Assembly: GCA_934725305.1 (NCBI GenBank)
Contig: CAKVBA010000070.1
Coordinates: 1 to 10,589, forward strand
Origin: an uncultured Parabacteroides sp.
GTDB taxonomy: Bacteria > Bacteroidota > Bacteroidia > Bacteroidales > Tannerellaceae
Direction: 5' to 3'
DNA: 10,589 bases
The notes beneath the pieces are model-generated. The model had not been told where the DNA came from. It did no database searches and saw only the letters and a list, made by a program, of their open reading frames with translations. This document shows, piece by piece, positions 1-5,922 of the stretch. Position numbers and translations under genes: made by a program. Positions within the stretch are counted from its first letter, which is position 1. Each line of letters begins with the position of its first letter.

Positions 1-127
1 TTATTGCTTGTGGATTACACAACTTCAGAATCAGTCACAAAATGAGTCATATAACAAATTAATCTATATAATGTCTAATATGAATGTCGGGCAATCATAA
101 GGAATAATACCCATTTCGGGAGACTAT

Positions 128-243
128 GTAAAATTTTGAAGGGCCTTGTAAAACTTTCCATCACCCCACATATTTGTAAAATACTGTATGTCAGCGAAAT
201 AAAAAAGTTTTACGTAAAACTTTTACCCTTGGTTGAAAACTTT
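128..243. promoter_or_regulatory. Repeated GTAAAACTTT-like boxes upstream of the receptor gene
   Basis: The leader of the receptor gene carries one short motif again and again: GTAAAATTTT at 128-137, GTAAAACTTT at 148-157, GTAAAATACT at 176-185, GTAAAACTTT at 214-223 (with its inverted copy at 204-213), and TTGAAAACTTT at 233-243. The first two starts are exactly 20 bp apart, and the last two boxes are also about 20 bp apart, so they would sit on the same face of the helix. The last box overlaps the promoter. This looks like a set of regulator-binding sites. LytTR-type regulators bind direct repeats two turns apart, so that class is one candidate, but no regulator gene is in view and the assignment is inference. 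The remaining leader (1-127) shows nothing I can name. Confidence 0.45.
203..224. repeat. Perfect 22-bp palindrome, operator-like
   Basis: Each 11-base half-site reads AAAAGTTTTAC, and the second half is its exact reverse complement, with the centre between 213 and 214. It ends four bases before the putative -33 element of the receptor promoter, where an activator would normally bind. The right half is the GTAAAACTTT box that recurs in this leader, which argues for a dimer-bound operator rather than a terminator. There is no GC-rich stem. Confidence 0.6.
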
Positions 244-259
244 ATTAGCAGTAATTTTG
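228..259 (+). promoter_or_regulatory. Bacteroidetes-type promoter of the receptor/peptide unit
   Basis: A TAATTTTG box at 252-259 matches the Bacteroidetes -7 consensus TAnnTTTG exactly. A CTTG at 228-231 lies 20 bp upstream, in the right place for the -33 element (consensus TTTG). Transcription would begin near 265, giving a 5' untranslated leader of about 25 bases before the ATG at 291. This is a consensus match only. Confidence 0.6.
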
Positions 260-290
260 CAGCAGTTTAAGAACGAAAAAACAATTGAAA

Positions 291-2660
291 ATGAGTATGA
301 AAAAGGTAATGAATTTAAGAACCATATTAGTAACGATTATCTGTTTTTGTACATTAAAAATATGTGCACAAAACATCACAGGTAATGTTGTTGACGAGAA
401 GCAACAAATATTATCATTTGCCAATATTGTGCTTCTAAAAGCAGATTCTACCTACATTGCAGGTACTATTACTGACGATGCCGGCTCCTTTAGCATATCC
501 CGTCATCATGATGCGAAGTATCTGAACGTATCCTATATAGGTTATGCTCCCCAATATTTGGAGATAACTACAGACAGTATAGGAACGATTCAGTTACAGC
601 CGAATGCCTCTATGTTGGGAGAAGTTGTCGTTGTCGGGTCTCGGCCGGTCATCAAGCGTGATGTGGACAGGCTTGTGTTCGATGTGGAAGCAACCCCACT
701 GTCGCAAGGAAGTAACGCTCTTGATTTATTGAAGCAGACCCCATTGGTCAAAGCCACGGAAAATTCCATAAATATAATCGGGAAAAGCGGTGTCAAAATA
801 ATGCTGAATGGAAAGTTGTCTTATCTGAGTGGGAATGATCTGATGCAATATTTGAAAACACTCCAGTCGGATGATGTAGCAAGCATAGAGGTTATCACCA
901 CACCACCAAGCAGATATGATGCAGGTGGTAACGGGGGAATGATAAACATTATTACGAAACGTAATCCCGATGAAGGGCTGAACGGCACCGTCGGAGCATC
1001 GTATACACAGCGTTCTTTTGCCGGTGAAAACGTGAACGCTACGGTGAACTATCGTTCTTCCCGAACTTTTCTACAAGTAAAATTACGTCAAAATCATGAT
1101 AAAGGAGCTGTTGATGAAAACTACATAATCGCACAACAGCAAAAAAATCAGACAAGCAATACCCAAAGAATAGACACATACAATAATTATGGTGCCAATA
1201 TCGCTTTTGAGCAACAGCTGTCGTCAGCATCGACAATCGGGGCTGTTTATGATTTCAGCTATGGCAGGGATAATATAGACACGGACAACAGATACAGCTA
1301 TATGAGCGATAATGCACTTGACTCACTGCTTACAACACAGTCGCTTCAAAAAGGCATCACAAGGGTACATACCCTAAATGCCTATTACGACCTTAAACTT
1401 GATACATTGGGTAAAAAATTAGGTTCCGTCATAAACTATATGCACCACTCTCCTGACAAGGATGTGAATTTTACCACATTGAACCACTCCAACGGTGCAC
1501 AGGCTGTTGTCCGTGAGCCAAACGATATAGCATACCAAATATGGACCGGTGAAGCAAATCTTGAGTTGCCATTCCCTTGGCTTAATATCGAGACCGGTGT
1601 AAAATACAGTGACATTTGCAATATATCTGATATGAGATACTACAATCTTATTGGGAGTGATTATGTTGCCGATCCCGGACGGTGTAATGAGTTTGACTAT
1701 AACGAGAGAACGGTAGCCGGATATATCAGTGCCAAACGCAGTCTCAATAGCCACTTTTCTGTCCAAGCGGGACTACGTTACGAACATACATTTGTAAAGG
1801 GAGTGACCCCTCATAGCGATGTGGAGGATGTGAGAACAGATTACGGCAAATTATTCCCGACCGTCTATCTATCGTACAATATGAATCCGTCAAATATGTT
1901 TAATATCAATTATGCACGACGAATCAACAGACCCTATTTCCGGGCAATCAACCCTTTCAAATGGTACACCAATCCAAATAATATTGACGAAGGCAATCCT
2001 CTACTGAAACCGTCGTATGCAGACAATGTGGAATTGAACTATATTTTCAGAAACAATCTGTCTGCAACCGTCTATTACCAGCGAGAAGATAATGCCTACG
2101 GACAGATGATGTATGTGAATGATGACAACACCACATACAGCACATACGAGAATATATATAACAACCGTCAGTTTGGAGTAAACCTGTCATATAATCTTCG
2201 TATGTTCAACTGGTGGAATATGTTCCTTACCGGGAATTATGTCTATAATGAATCTGAAATAAAGGCTGATGGATATCTTGCTCAAAACGGCAATTCCTTC
2301 GATTTCCGTATCAACAATACCATATCTTTCGATAAAGAGCGTCGTTTTCAACTGTTTTTGAACTACTCTCATAACTTCCCGTATCATGTGGGAATAACTT
2401 ACGACAGCAGTTACGCAAATTTCAGCACCGGTTTAAAGGGCTCATTTCTGAACAACAATCTGATTGTGAATATATATGCCAATGACATATTCAAGCAGGA
2501 TTTTGTAAAACGCAAGAAAGTGTCTGTAACCAACACCCAATACTACAATAATTACTATGATTCCAGATATCTGCGTATAAGTATCACGTATAAGTGGGGC
2601 AATAATAAGATTAGAACCAATAGTAAGTCGATTTCATTCAAAGAACGGAATCGAATATAG
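291..2660 (+). CDS. TonB-dependent receptor-like outer-membrane beta-barrel protein
   Basis: This is a 789-residue outer-membrane protein. It begins with a signal peptide (hydrophobic core about 10-22, likely cut after CAQ near 27). A CarboxypepD_reg-like domain follows (about 28-105, with ITGNVVDEK at its start). Then come a TonB-box-like EVVVVGSR near 111, a plug domain (about 124-224, ending in the typical PPSRYDAGGNGGMINIITKR), and a long barrel of the OMP_b-brl_3 type to about 770. A Ser/Lys-rich tail follows the last strand (ISITYKWG). Known members import or bind ligands at the outer membrane using TonB energy; the ligand here cannot be read from sequence. The frame is open from a TTG at 285, but the ATG at 291 is preferred (ATG 297 is also possible). 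The double-glycine peptide gene lies 24 bp downstream, so the pair is probably one transcript. The protein may be the peptide's receptor, exporter partner or protection factor; that is inference. Confidence 0.9.
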   Translation: MSMKKVMNLRTILVTIICFCTLKICAQNITGNVVDEKQQILSFANIVLLKADSTYIAGTITDDAGSFSISRHHDAKYLNVSYIGYAPQYLEITTDSIGTIQLQPNASMLGEVVVVGSRPVIKRDVDRLVFDVEATPLSQGSNALDLLKQTPLVKATENSINIIGKSGVKIMLNGKLSYLSGNDLMQYLKTLQSDDVASIEVITTPPSRYDAGGNGGMINIITKRNPDEGLNGTVGASYTQRSFAGENVNATVNYRSSRTFLQVKLRQNHDKGAVDENYIIAQQQKNQTSNTQRIDTYNNYGANIAFEQQLSSASTIGAVYDFSYGRDNIDTDNRYSYMSDNALDSLLTTQSLQKGITRVHTLNAYYDLKLDTLGKKLGSVINYMHHSPDKDVNFTTLNHSNGAQAVVREPNDIAYQIWTGEANLELPFPWLNIETGVKYSDICNISDMRYYNLIGSDYVADPGRCNEFDYNERTVAGYISAKRSLNSHFSVQAGLRYEHTFVKGVTPHSDVEDVRTDYGKLFPTVYLSYNMNPSNMFNINYARRINRPYFRAINPFKWYTNPNNIDEGNPLLKPSYADNVELNYIFRNNLSATVYYQREDNAYGQMMYVNDDNTTYSTYENIYNNRQFGVNLSYNLRMFNWWNMFLTGNYVYNESEIKADGYLAQNGNSFDFRINNTISFDKERRFQLFLNYSHNFPYHVGITYDSSYANFSTGLKGSFLNNNLIVNIYANDIFKQDFVKRKKVSVTNTQYYNNYYDSRYLRISITYKWGNNKIRTNSKSISFKERNRI

Positions 2661-2684
2661 TTTCACAAATAAAATTTAAAAATT

Positions 2685-2879
2685 ATGACAAAACAAAAAC
2701 TGGTCAGCATCGCTGACATTGAGAAGCTGAACGCTTCCGAACTTAACAACGTCAAAGGTGGCGTTTGTTCTATCTCTCAGAATTCCTCTGCAGAAGAATC
2801 TGTAAGTTATGACTCTGACAACAATGACACCTTTACTGAGAATCCGGTAAAGAATCCAGGCAACGCTATCCAGCACTAA
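2685..2879 (+). CDS. Double-glycine leader peptide precursor (putative RiPP or bacteriocin-like)
   Basis: This 64-residue peptide has a leader of 26 residues ending LNASELNNVKGG, which fits the double-glycine consensus LSxxELxxIxGG recognised by C39 peptidase-containing ABC exporters. It resembles the Bacteroidales 'GG' natural-product precursor family (TIGR04149-like). Cutting after Gly26 would release a 38-residue core that begins VCSIS. The core has a single Cys (28), seven Ser, two Thr, six Asp/Glu and one Lys, so it is acidic, unlike the usual cationic bacteriocins. One Cys rules out a disulfide within the peptide. The Ser/Thr and Asp/Glu content would allow ester cross-links of graspetide type, but no modifying enzyme is visible. 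It has no Shine-Dalgarno, only an AT-rich leader, as is normal in this phylum. It could also be a signalling peptide. I am confident it is a double-glycine precursor; the activity is unknown. Confidence 0.8.
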   Translation: MTKQKLVSIADIEKLNASELNNVKGGVCSISQNSSAEESVSYDSDNNDTFTENPVKNPGNAIQH

Positions 2880-2886
2880 ATCTAAC

Positions 2887-2970
2887 GTAACTACTCAGCA
2901 CCCCCACAGCATAAGATAGTCAACGGAACTCGTTAATAATTCATAAACTTTATTTTGGTAACTATTCAGC
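2887..2970. repeat. Two GTAACTAYTCAGC copies, possible IS66 left-end sequence
   Basis: GTAACTACTCAGC at 2887-2899 recurs as GTAACTATTCAGC at 2958-2970, 71 bp apart. IS66-family termini typically start with GTAA, and these copies lie between the peptide stop codon (2877-2879) and the transposase start, so the first may be the left inverted repeat. If so, the element begins eight bases after the peptide gene. The expected inverse copy on the right is not found in full. Its nearest partial match is GAGTAGTTA at 3872-3880. Confidence 0.4.
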
Positions 2971-3023
2971 GGTCGCAATGCACTTTTAATCCACCATCGA
3001 AATATTCTGCAAAAGACTTATAA

Positions 3024-3045
3024 AAAGACAAGATAAAGTGTCTTT
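3024..3045 (+). terminator. Weak hairpin before the transposase gene
   Basis: AAAGACA (3024-3030) pairs with TGTCTTT (3039-3045) around an 8-base loop, followed by ATTTCTTG. The 7-bp stem is AT-rich and the tail is a poor U-run. It could slow read-through from the peptide unit into the element, or be incidental. Confidence 0.25.
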
Positions 3046-3053
3046 ATTTCTTG

Positions 3054-3061
3054 TATATTTG
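3054..3061 (+). promoter_or_regulatory. Putative -7 box of the IS66 transposase
   Basis: TATATTTG matches TAnnTTTG and lies about 20 bases before the transposase ATG. No good TTTG -33 element is seen at the right distance, so this rests on the -7 box alone. Confidence 0.35.
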
Positions 3062-3080
3062 AGATAATTTTCATGTCTTT

Positions 3081-3833
3081 ATGTTTATGAAAGAGCAAGT
3101 TACGGACATATTAAAAGTGCTGCAAGACATGACGGCAGAGATGCGGTTGATGAGTGAAACCATCAATCTGCAATATGCTGAGATTGCAAAGCTGAACCGT
3201 AACATAGAGGCTCTGAATCGTCAAATACGCAAGAAGGACGAAACAATCGCCAAGTTGACAGAACGTCTGTCTAAATACGAGAATCCCAAGAAGAATTCCG
3301 GCAACAGCAGCACTCCACCGAGCAAGGAGAATATGAAAGACGAAATAGTCCGAAGGACGAAGACTCTCCGCAAGCCAAGCGGAAAGAAGCCTGGCGGTCA
3401 GGAAGGGCATGACGGACATAAATTAAACTGCTCTTACACGCCAGACGAGATAATGGATGATGCTCCTAGTTACTGTACTAATTGTGGCGAGTCTCTTACA
3501 GATGCAGAGCGAGTGCTTGACTATGTAACGCAAGTAATCTCAATTCCTGAATTAAAGCCGGTAATCAAGGAGATACGCCATTATGTGATGGTGTGCAAGA
3601 ATTGTGGCGAACGTATCCGTACAGCACCAAGACGGAAGTCTAACGATGTGATTTACGATGCAAACGTAAAGTCGCTTGTCGTGTATCTCAGTGTCATTAG
3701 ATTACGATTCTTGTTGGTGGTTGTTTTGAGCAGATTGCAATGGCTGGGCGTTGAAGGCACATTTGTCAACCATAAAAAATACAATAAGCTAACAGGCGGG
3801 CAAGAGACTACCAATCCGGTCAAAACGGAGTAG
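3081..3833 (+). pseudogene. IS66-family transposase, truncated before the catalytic domain
   Basis: The open frame has 250 codons, against roughly 500 for a full IS66 TnpC-type transposase. Residues 1-68 form a heptad-like coiled coil. KNSGNSSTPPS (71-81) and GGQEGH (105-110) are family signatures. Two CxxC pairs (C132/C135 and C172/C175) make the IS66 zinc finger. Family-like sequence stops at SLVVYLSV (residue 205). The last 45 residues, rich in Leu, Val and Arg and then polar, do not look like IS66 and probably come from an out-of-frame join after a deletion. The DDE catalytic domain is wholly absent, so the product could at most bind DNA. The companion tnpB is also missing. Start could be ATG 3081 or ATG 3087. 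Confidence 0.85.
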
Positions 3834-4003
3834 TCTATTTCCGGAAATTGGGTAACTACTCCGTCCGGACGGAGTAGTTATTCCGTCCGAACGGAGTGCC
3901 TACCCATTTTCAAAAAAGTCCCTACCCTTTTCTGAAAGAGTCTATACCTTTTTTCAAAAACTCTATAGACTATTGAAAGATAGGCTACAACCCCTTTTTT
4001 CAG
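3807..4003. repeat. Degenerate array of about nine 22-bp tandem units
   Basis: Cutting this stretch every 22 bases puts similar units under one another: they start at 3807, 3829, 3851, 3873, 3895, 3917, 3939, 3961 (21 bp) and 3982. Most begin AGT or a close variant, followed by a TAYYCC-like core. Early units have a GC-rich core (CCGTCCGGACGG). Later ones replace it with T-run/A-run cores (CCTTTTTTCAAAAA). A tenth, weaker unit may start at 3785. The units are contiguous, without spacers, so this is not a CRISPR. The array overlaps the 3' end of the broken transposase frame, and 22 is not a multiple of 3, so it did not evolve as coding sequence. Confidence 0.65.
3853..3880. repeat. Perfect 28-bp palindrome inside the 22-bp array
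   Basis: The left half is TAACTACTCCGTCC and the right half is its exact reverse complement, centred between 3866 and 3867. An imperfect sister is centred 22 bp to the right (3882-3895, one mismatched pair). Another stem, AGACTAC (3805-3811) with GTAGTCT (3830-3836), flanks on the left. As RNA or extruded DNA it would be a strong cruciform or hairpin, without the U-run of an intrinsic terminator. Confidence 0.7.
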
Positions 4004-4103
4004 GGTGTTTGGACCATGGCAGATTTGTCGGTCTATCCCGGCGAAGTTACCCATCGTTTCTGCCAGATCCGTCACCGCTTTTAGTAAATAATAATCCGAA
4101 TAA

Positions 4104-4232
4104 AAATACAATAACTATCTCTCCGATGGCTATAGGCAGTACGTCGAGACAACCGATGAAAACGCCCTGTTTATCATCCGTTGGTGGAAGCAAGATGCCG
4201 AAAAAAGTACTGACAAGAGTTGGAAAGAATAA
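4104..4232 (+). pseudogene. Orphan 42-codon C-terminal coding remnant
   Basis: After the in-frame stop at 4101-4103, this frame runs 42 codons to a TAA at 4230-4232, with no start codon at its head. The residue string has the look of real protein (GYRQYVETTDENALFIIRWW, then a Lys/Asp-rich end KSWKE) and ordinary Bacteroidales codons such as GAA, GAT, CTG and ATC. I do not recognise the family. It may be the tail of a gene whose body was deleted when the array and IS remnant formed. It could also be chance. Confidence 0.3.
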
Positions 4233-4284
4233 AAATATTCAGCAGCTTTACTATTTTCGTTCTAATGAGCGATTTGGGATTATA

Positions 4285-4860
4285 TTAGTATCTCTCGGCA
4301 ACCACCTTCCAGTCGATAATATCCCAAAGCCTGCCCAGATGGTCGGGACGGCGGTTCTGATAATCGAGATAATAGGCATGTTCCCATACATCAAATCCTA
4401 ATAAAGATTTCAACCCTCGAGCAGCAGGATTACTGCCATTGGGTTCTTGGGTGATAAAGAGTGCGCCCTCTTTGTCGGAAGCCAGCCATACCCATCCCGA
4501 ACCAAACAACCCGGTGCTTGCTTTATTGAACTCTGTTTGGAAATTCTCAAACGAGCCCCATGTACGGTTGATTGCTTCCGCCAGTTTGCCAGAAGGCTTA
4601 CCACCACCGTTAGGCGAGAACTGAGTAAAATAGAGGTTGTGATTCAATACCTGACCAGCATTATTGAACAAGGCGCCCTCTGCTTTTGCCACAATCTCTT
4701 CAAGAGAAGCATTCTCATAAGGTGTGCCGGCCTTCAGCTTATTTAAATTATTGACATAGGCTTGCAAGTGCTTGCCATGATGAAACGCTATTGTCTGTTC
4801 ACTTATTACCGGTTCCAGAGCGTTAGCTGCATAGGGTAATAGAATTAATTCTAAATTCAT
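4285..4860 (-). CDS. sodB: Superoxide dismutase, Fe/Mn type (possibly cambialistic)
   Basis: A 191-residue cytoplasmic enzyme that converts superoxide to oxygen and hydrogen peroxide. The N-terminal helical domain (1-85) and C-terminal alpha/beta domain (90-191) are both complete. Metal ligands are H27 (in FHHGKH), H74 (LNHNLYF), D157 and H161 (DVWEHAYY). Q70 lies in FNNAGQ, where Fe-type enzymes carry the active-site Gln. G155, two residues before the Asp ligand, is the position known in the Porphyromonas gingivalis enzyme to tune iron versus manganese use; Gly there goes with use of either metal. Overall sequence is very near the Porphyromonas/Bacteroides group from memory. It is divergent from the arginine decarboxylase gene, probably monocistronic, and has a rare clear ribosome binding site. 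No convincing promoter was found on the minus strand upstream. Confidence 0.97.
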   Translation of the reverse strand: MNLELILLPYAANALEPVISEQTIAFHHGKHLQAYVNNLNKLKAGTPYENASLEEIVAKAEGALFNNAGQVLNHNLYFTQFSPNGGGKPSGKLAEAINRTWGSFENFQTEFNKASTGLFGSGWVWLASDKEGALFITQEPNGSNPAARGLKSLLGFDVWEHAYYLDYQNRRPDHLGRLWDIIDWKVVAERY

Positions 4861-4868
4861 ATTCTTTT

Positions 4869-4875
4869 CTCCTTC
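4869..4875 (-). promoter_or_regulatory. Strong Shine-Dalgarno of sodB
   Basis: GAAGGAG on the minus strand lies eight bases before the sodB ATG and fixes the start. Purine-rich sites this good are uncommon in this phylum and absent from the other genes here, so high translation of the dismutase is likely. Confidence 0.7.
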
Positions 4876-5108
4876 TTTTTATATTATTGGATTGTTTATA
4901 GTCAACAGCAATGAATCAGGTGTGATGAAAGTATCTTCGTTTATAGATTGCTGTCATGTGTTCTTCTATAGTAGAAACAGTCTGATTTATAGAAAGGTTC
5001 TACGAAAAGCGATAAAAGAATGGGCATAGAAGAGTGTGACTGAACTAAAAATGATGAGAAAAACACAATTTTAAAGAGCATAAATCTATGAATGTCATAA
5101 AAAGTTCT

Positions 5109-5116
5109 TATTTTTG
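5109..5116 (+). promoter_or_regulatory. Putative -7 box of the arginine decarboxylase gene
   Basis: TATTTTTG fits TAnnTTTG and would start transcription near 5122, about 37 bases before the ATG. The -33 region has no clear TTTG. The rest of the 298-bp divergent gap to sodB shows nothing recognisable. Confidence 0.4.
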
Positions 5117-5158
5117 CGTGCTCAATACAATTATTAATTAGTAAAACATATTTCGTAG

Positions 5159-5698
5159 ATGGTAAAGAAAGTTGGGAATTTGATTCCAAACACCTTTTTT
5201 ATTACAAAGGGTAGTGGAGAATCTGATTTGGAAAAACATGCAGGTTCTTATCACATGGCTCTTTATGATGCCGGTATATCAGACTTTAACATTATGACCT
5301 ATTCGTCTGTTATTCCAGCAACAGCACATCTGGTAACTATGGATGAAATTGATCTTCCTCCATTTGGTTCTGAAATGAAAACCATCATGGCGGTGTCTCA
5401 CGGATACCAGGATGAGTTTGTATCTGCTGGTGTGGTTTACGCTTGGATGTACAAAGACGAAAACTTCGACGAGAAGGTAGGAGGTCTGGTATGTGAAGTA
5501 AGCGGTCGTTATCGTATTGAAGAGCTTGAGTCTCGTTTGATTCGAGTAATCAATGACTTGCACCAGAAAACTTATGGAAAATATTACTTAGGTGAATTAA
5601 ACTTTATCACTGAAGGTATTACTATTGAAAAGCGCTATGGAACAGCTTTGGCTGCTCTGTGCTTTGTTGATTTTCTGCAACCTGAAATTGAAGGGTAA
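5159..5698 (+). CDS. pdaD: Pyruvoyl-dependent arginine decarboxylase
   Basis: A 179-residue proenzyme of the PvlArgDC family (PF01862). It decarboxylates L-arginine to agmatine, the first step of the agmatine route to putrescine and spermidine. The chain cuts itself between S49 and S50 in TYSSVIPA. The new beta-chain N-terminus at S50 becomes the pyruvoyl group that replaces pyridoxal phosphate. E113 in GLVCEVSG matches the catalytic Glu109 of the Methanocaldococcus jannaschii enzyme. The C-terminal EKRYGTALAALCFV corresponds to the family's last helix. Length is normal for the family. The gene stands alone between a divergent sodB and its own terminator, with no other polyamine gene beside it. 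The family is best studied in archaea and chlamydiae. Histidine decarboxylase of the pyruvoyl class is a less likely alternative. Confidence 0.92.
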   Translation: MVKKVGNLIPNTFFITKGSGESDLEKHAGSYHMALYDAGISDFNIMTYSSVIPATAHLVTMDEIDLPPFGSEMKTIMAVSHGYQDEFVSAGVVYAWMYKDENFDEKVGGLVCEVSGRYRIEELESRLIRVINDLHQKTYGKYYLGELNFITEGITIEKRYGTALAALCFVDFLQPEIEG

Positions 5699-5728
5699 TT
5701 TTACATTTTTATATTGCACATTATTTGG

Positions 5729-5765
5729 AAAAGACTGTCTCAATGAGTATTTGAGATGGTCTTTT
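5729..5765 (+). terminator. Intrinsic terminator after the arginine decarboxylase gene
   Basis: AAAAGAC (5729-5735) and TCTCAA (5738-5743) pair with TTGAGA (5751-5756) and GTCTTTT (5759-5765). A small TG/TG internal mismatch interrupts the stem, and the loop has seven bases. It runs into TTTTTGTTTTT. The A-run on the 5' side could also let it work on the minus strand. Confidence 0.88.
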
Positions 5766-5875
5766 TGTTTTTAACCAAGTTGCTCCTACTCGCCTGCACT
5801 CTGTTTCAGCTCTCCTTAACTTTCGACAGACTTTTCTTTTTTTGCATGTAAACTTTATTTTTCGATAGATCTTGT

Positions 5876-5883
5876 TATATTTG
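5876..5883 (+). promoter_or_regulatory. Putative -7 box of the nfo cluster
   Basis: TATATTTG matches TAnnTTTG, 39 bases before the nfo start and downstream of the preceding terminator, so a promoter must lie here. The -33 site is poor: a CTTT at 5853-5856 is the best at the right spacing. The rest of 5766-5875 is a T-rich stretch with nothing identifiable. Confidence 0.5.
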
Positions 5884-5922
5884 TTATCTGATATGTTAGA
5901 AACATTCATTTAAAACAGATAT

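Larger units (their letters stand above)
2887..3695 (+). mobile_element. Truncated IS66-family insertion sequence remnant
   Basis: Limits are set by the left-end-like GTAACTACTCAGC and by the point where recognisable transposase sequence stops (codon for Val205, 3693-3695). Only the 5' part of one open reading frame survives. The catalytic domain and right end are gone, so the element could not move by itself. No target-site duplication can be assigned, because the right boundary is lost. The insertion may have displaced the original terminator of the receptor/peptide unit, since none is seen after 2879. Confidence 0.6.
3834..4284. other. Gene-free stretch between the transposase remnant and sodB
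   Basis: These 450 bases hold most of the 22-bp array, a segment at 4008-4094 without recognisable function, and an orphan reading-frame tail at 4104-4232. Open frames across it on either strand read through the repeats or overlap sodB and look like chance. The 77-codon minus-strand frame 4111-3878 owes its FEKR/FQKR/FLKM pattern to the repeat. I see no tRNA or ncRNA signature. No convincing terminator for sodB is visible either, beyond a small AT hairpin (GAATA/TATTC) near 4227-4240. Confidence 0.5.

Noticed and set aside
1..100. Possible 3' end of an upstream gene: plus frame 2 is open to a TAA at 98-100, and frames 1 and 3 run to stops at 43-45 and 58-60
   Set aside because: All three frames are short and none shows a recognisable motif, so no frame can be chosen.
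285..290. TTG at 285 as start of the receptor gene
   Set aside because: An ATG at 291 in the same frame fits the signal peptide better, and TTG starts are rare in this phylum.
3807..4003. CRISPR array
   Set aside because: Units are contiguous at 22 bp, degenerate, without spacers, and no cas gene is near.
3878..4111. 77-codon minus-strand open frame with a FEKR/FQKR/FLKM pattern
   Set aside because: Its pattern comes from the 22-bp array read through shifting frames, and there is no start signal or family match.
3973..4401. 142-codon plus-strand open frame
   Set aside because: It starts in the repeat array and runs antisense into sodB; composition is not protein-like.
4900..4905. Minus-strand TTGACT as a sigma70-like -35 element for sodB
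   Set aside because: No matching -10 at good spacing, and Bacteroidetes primary sigma factors use a different consensus.
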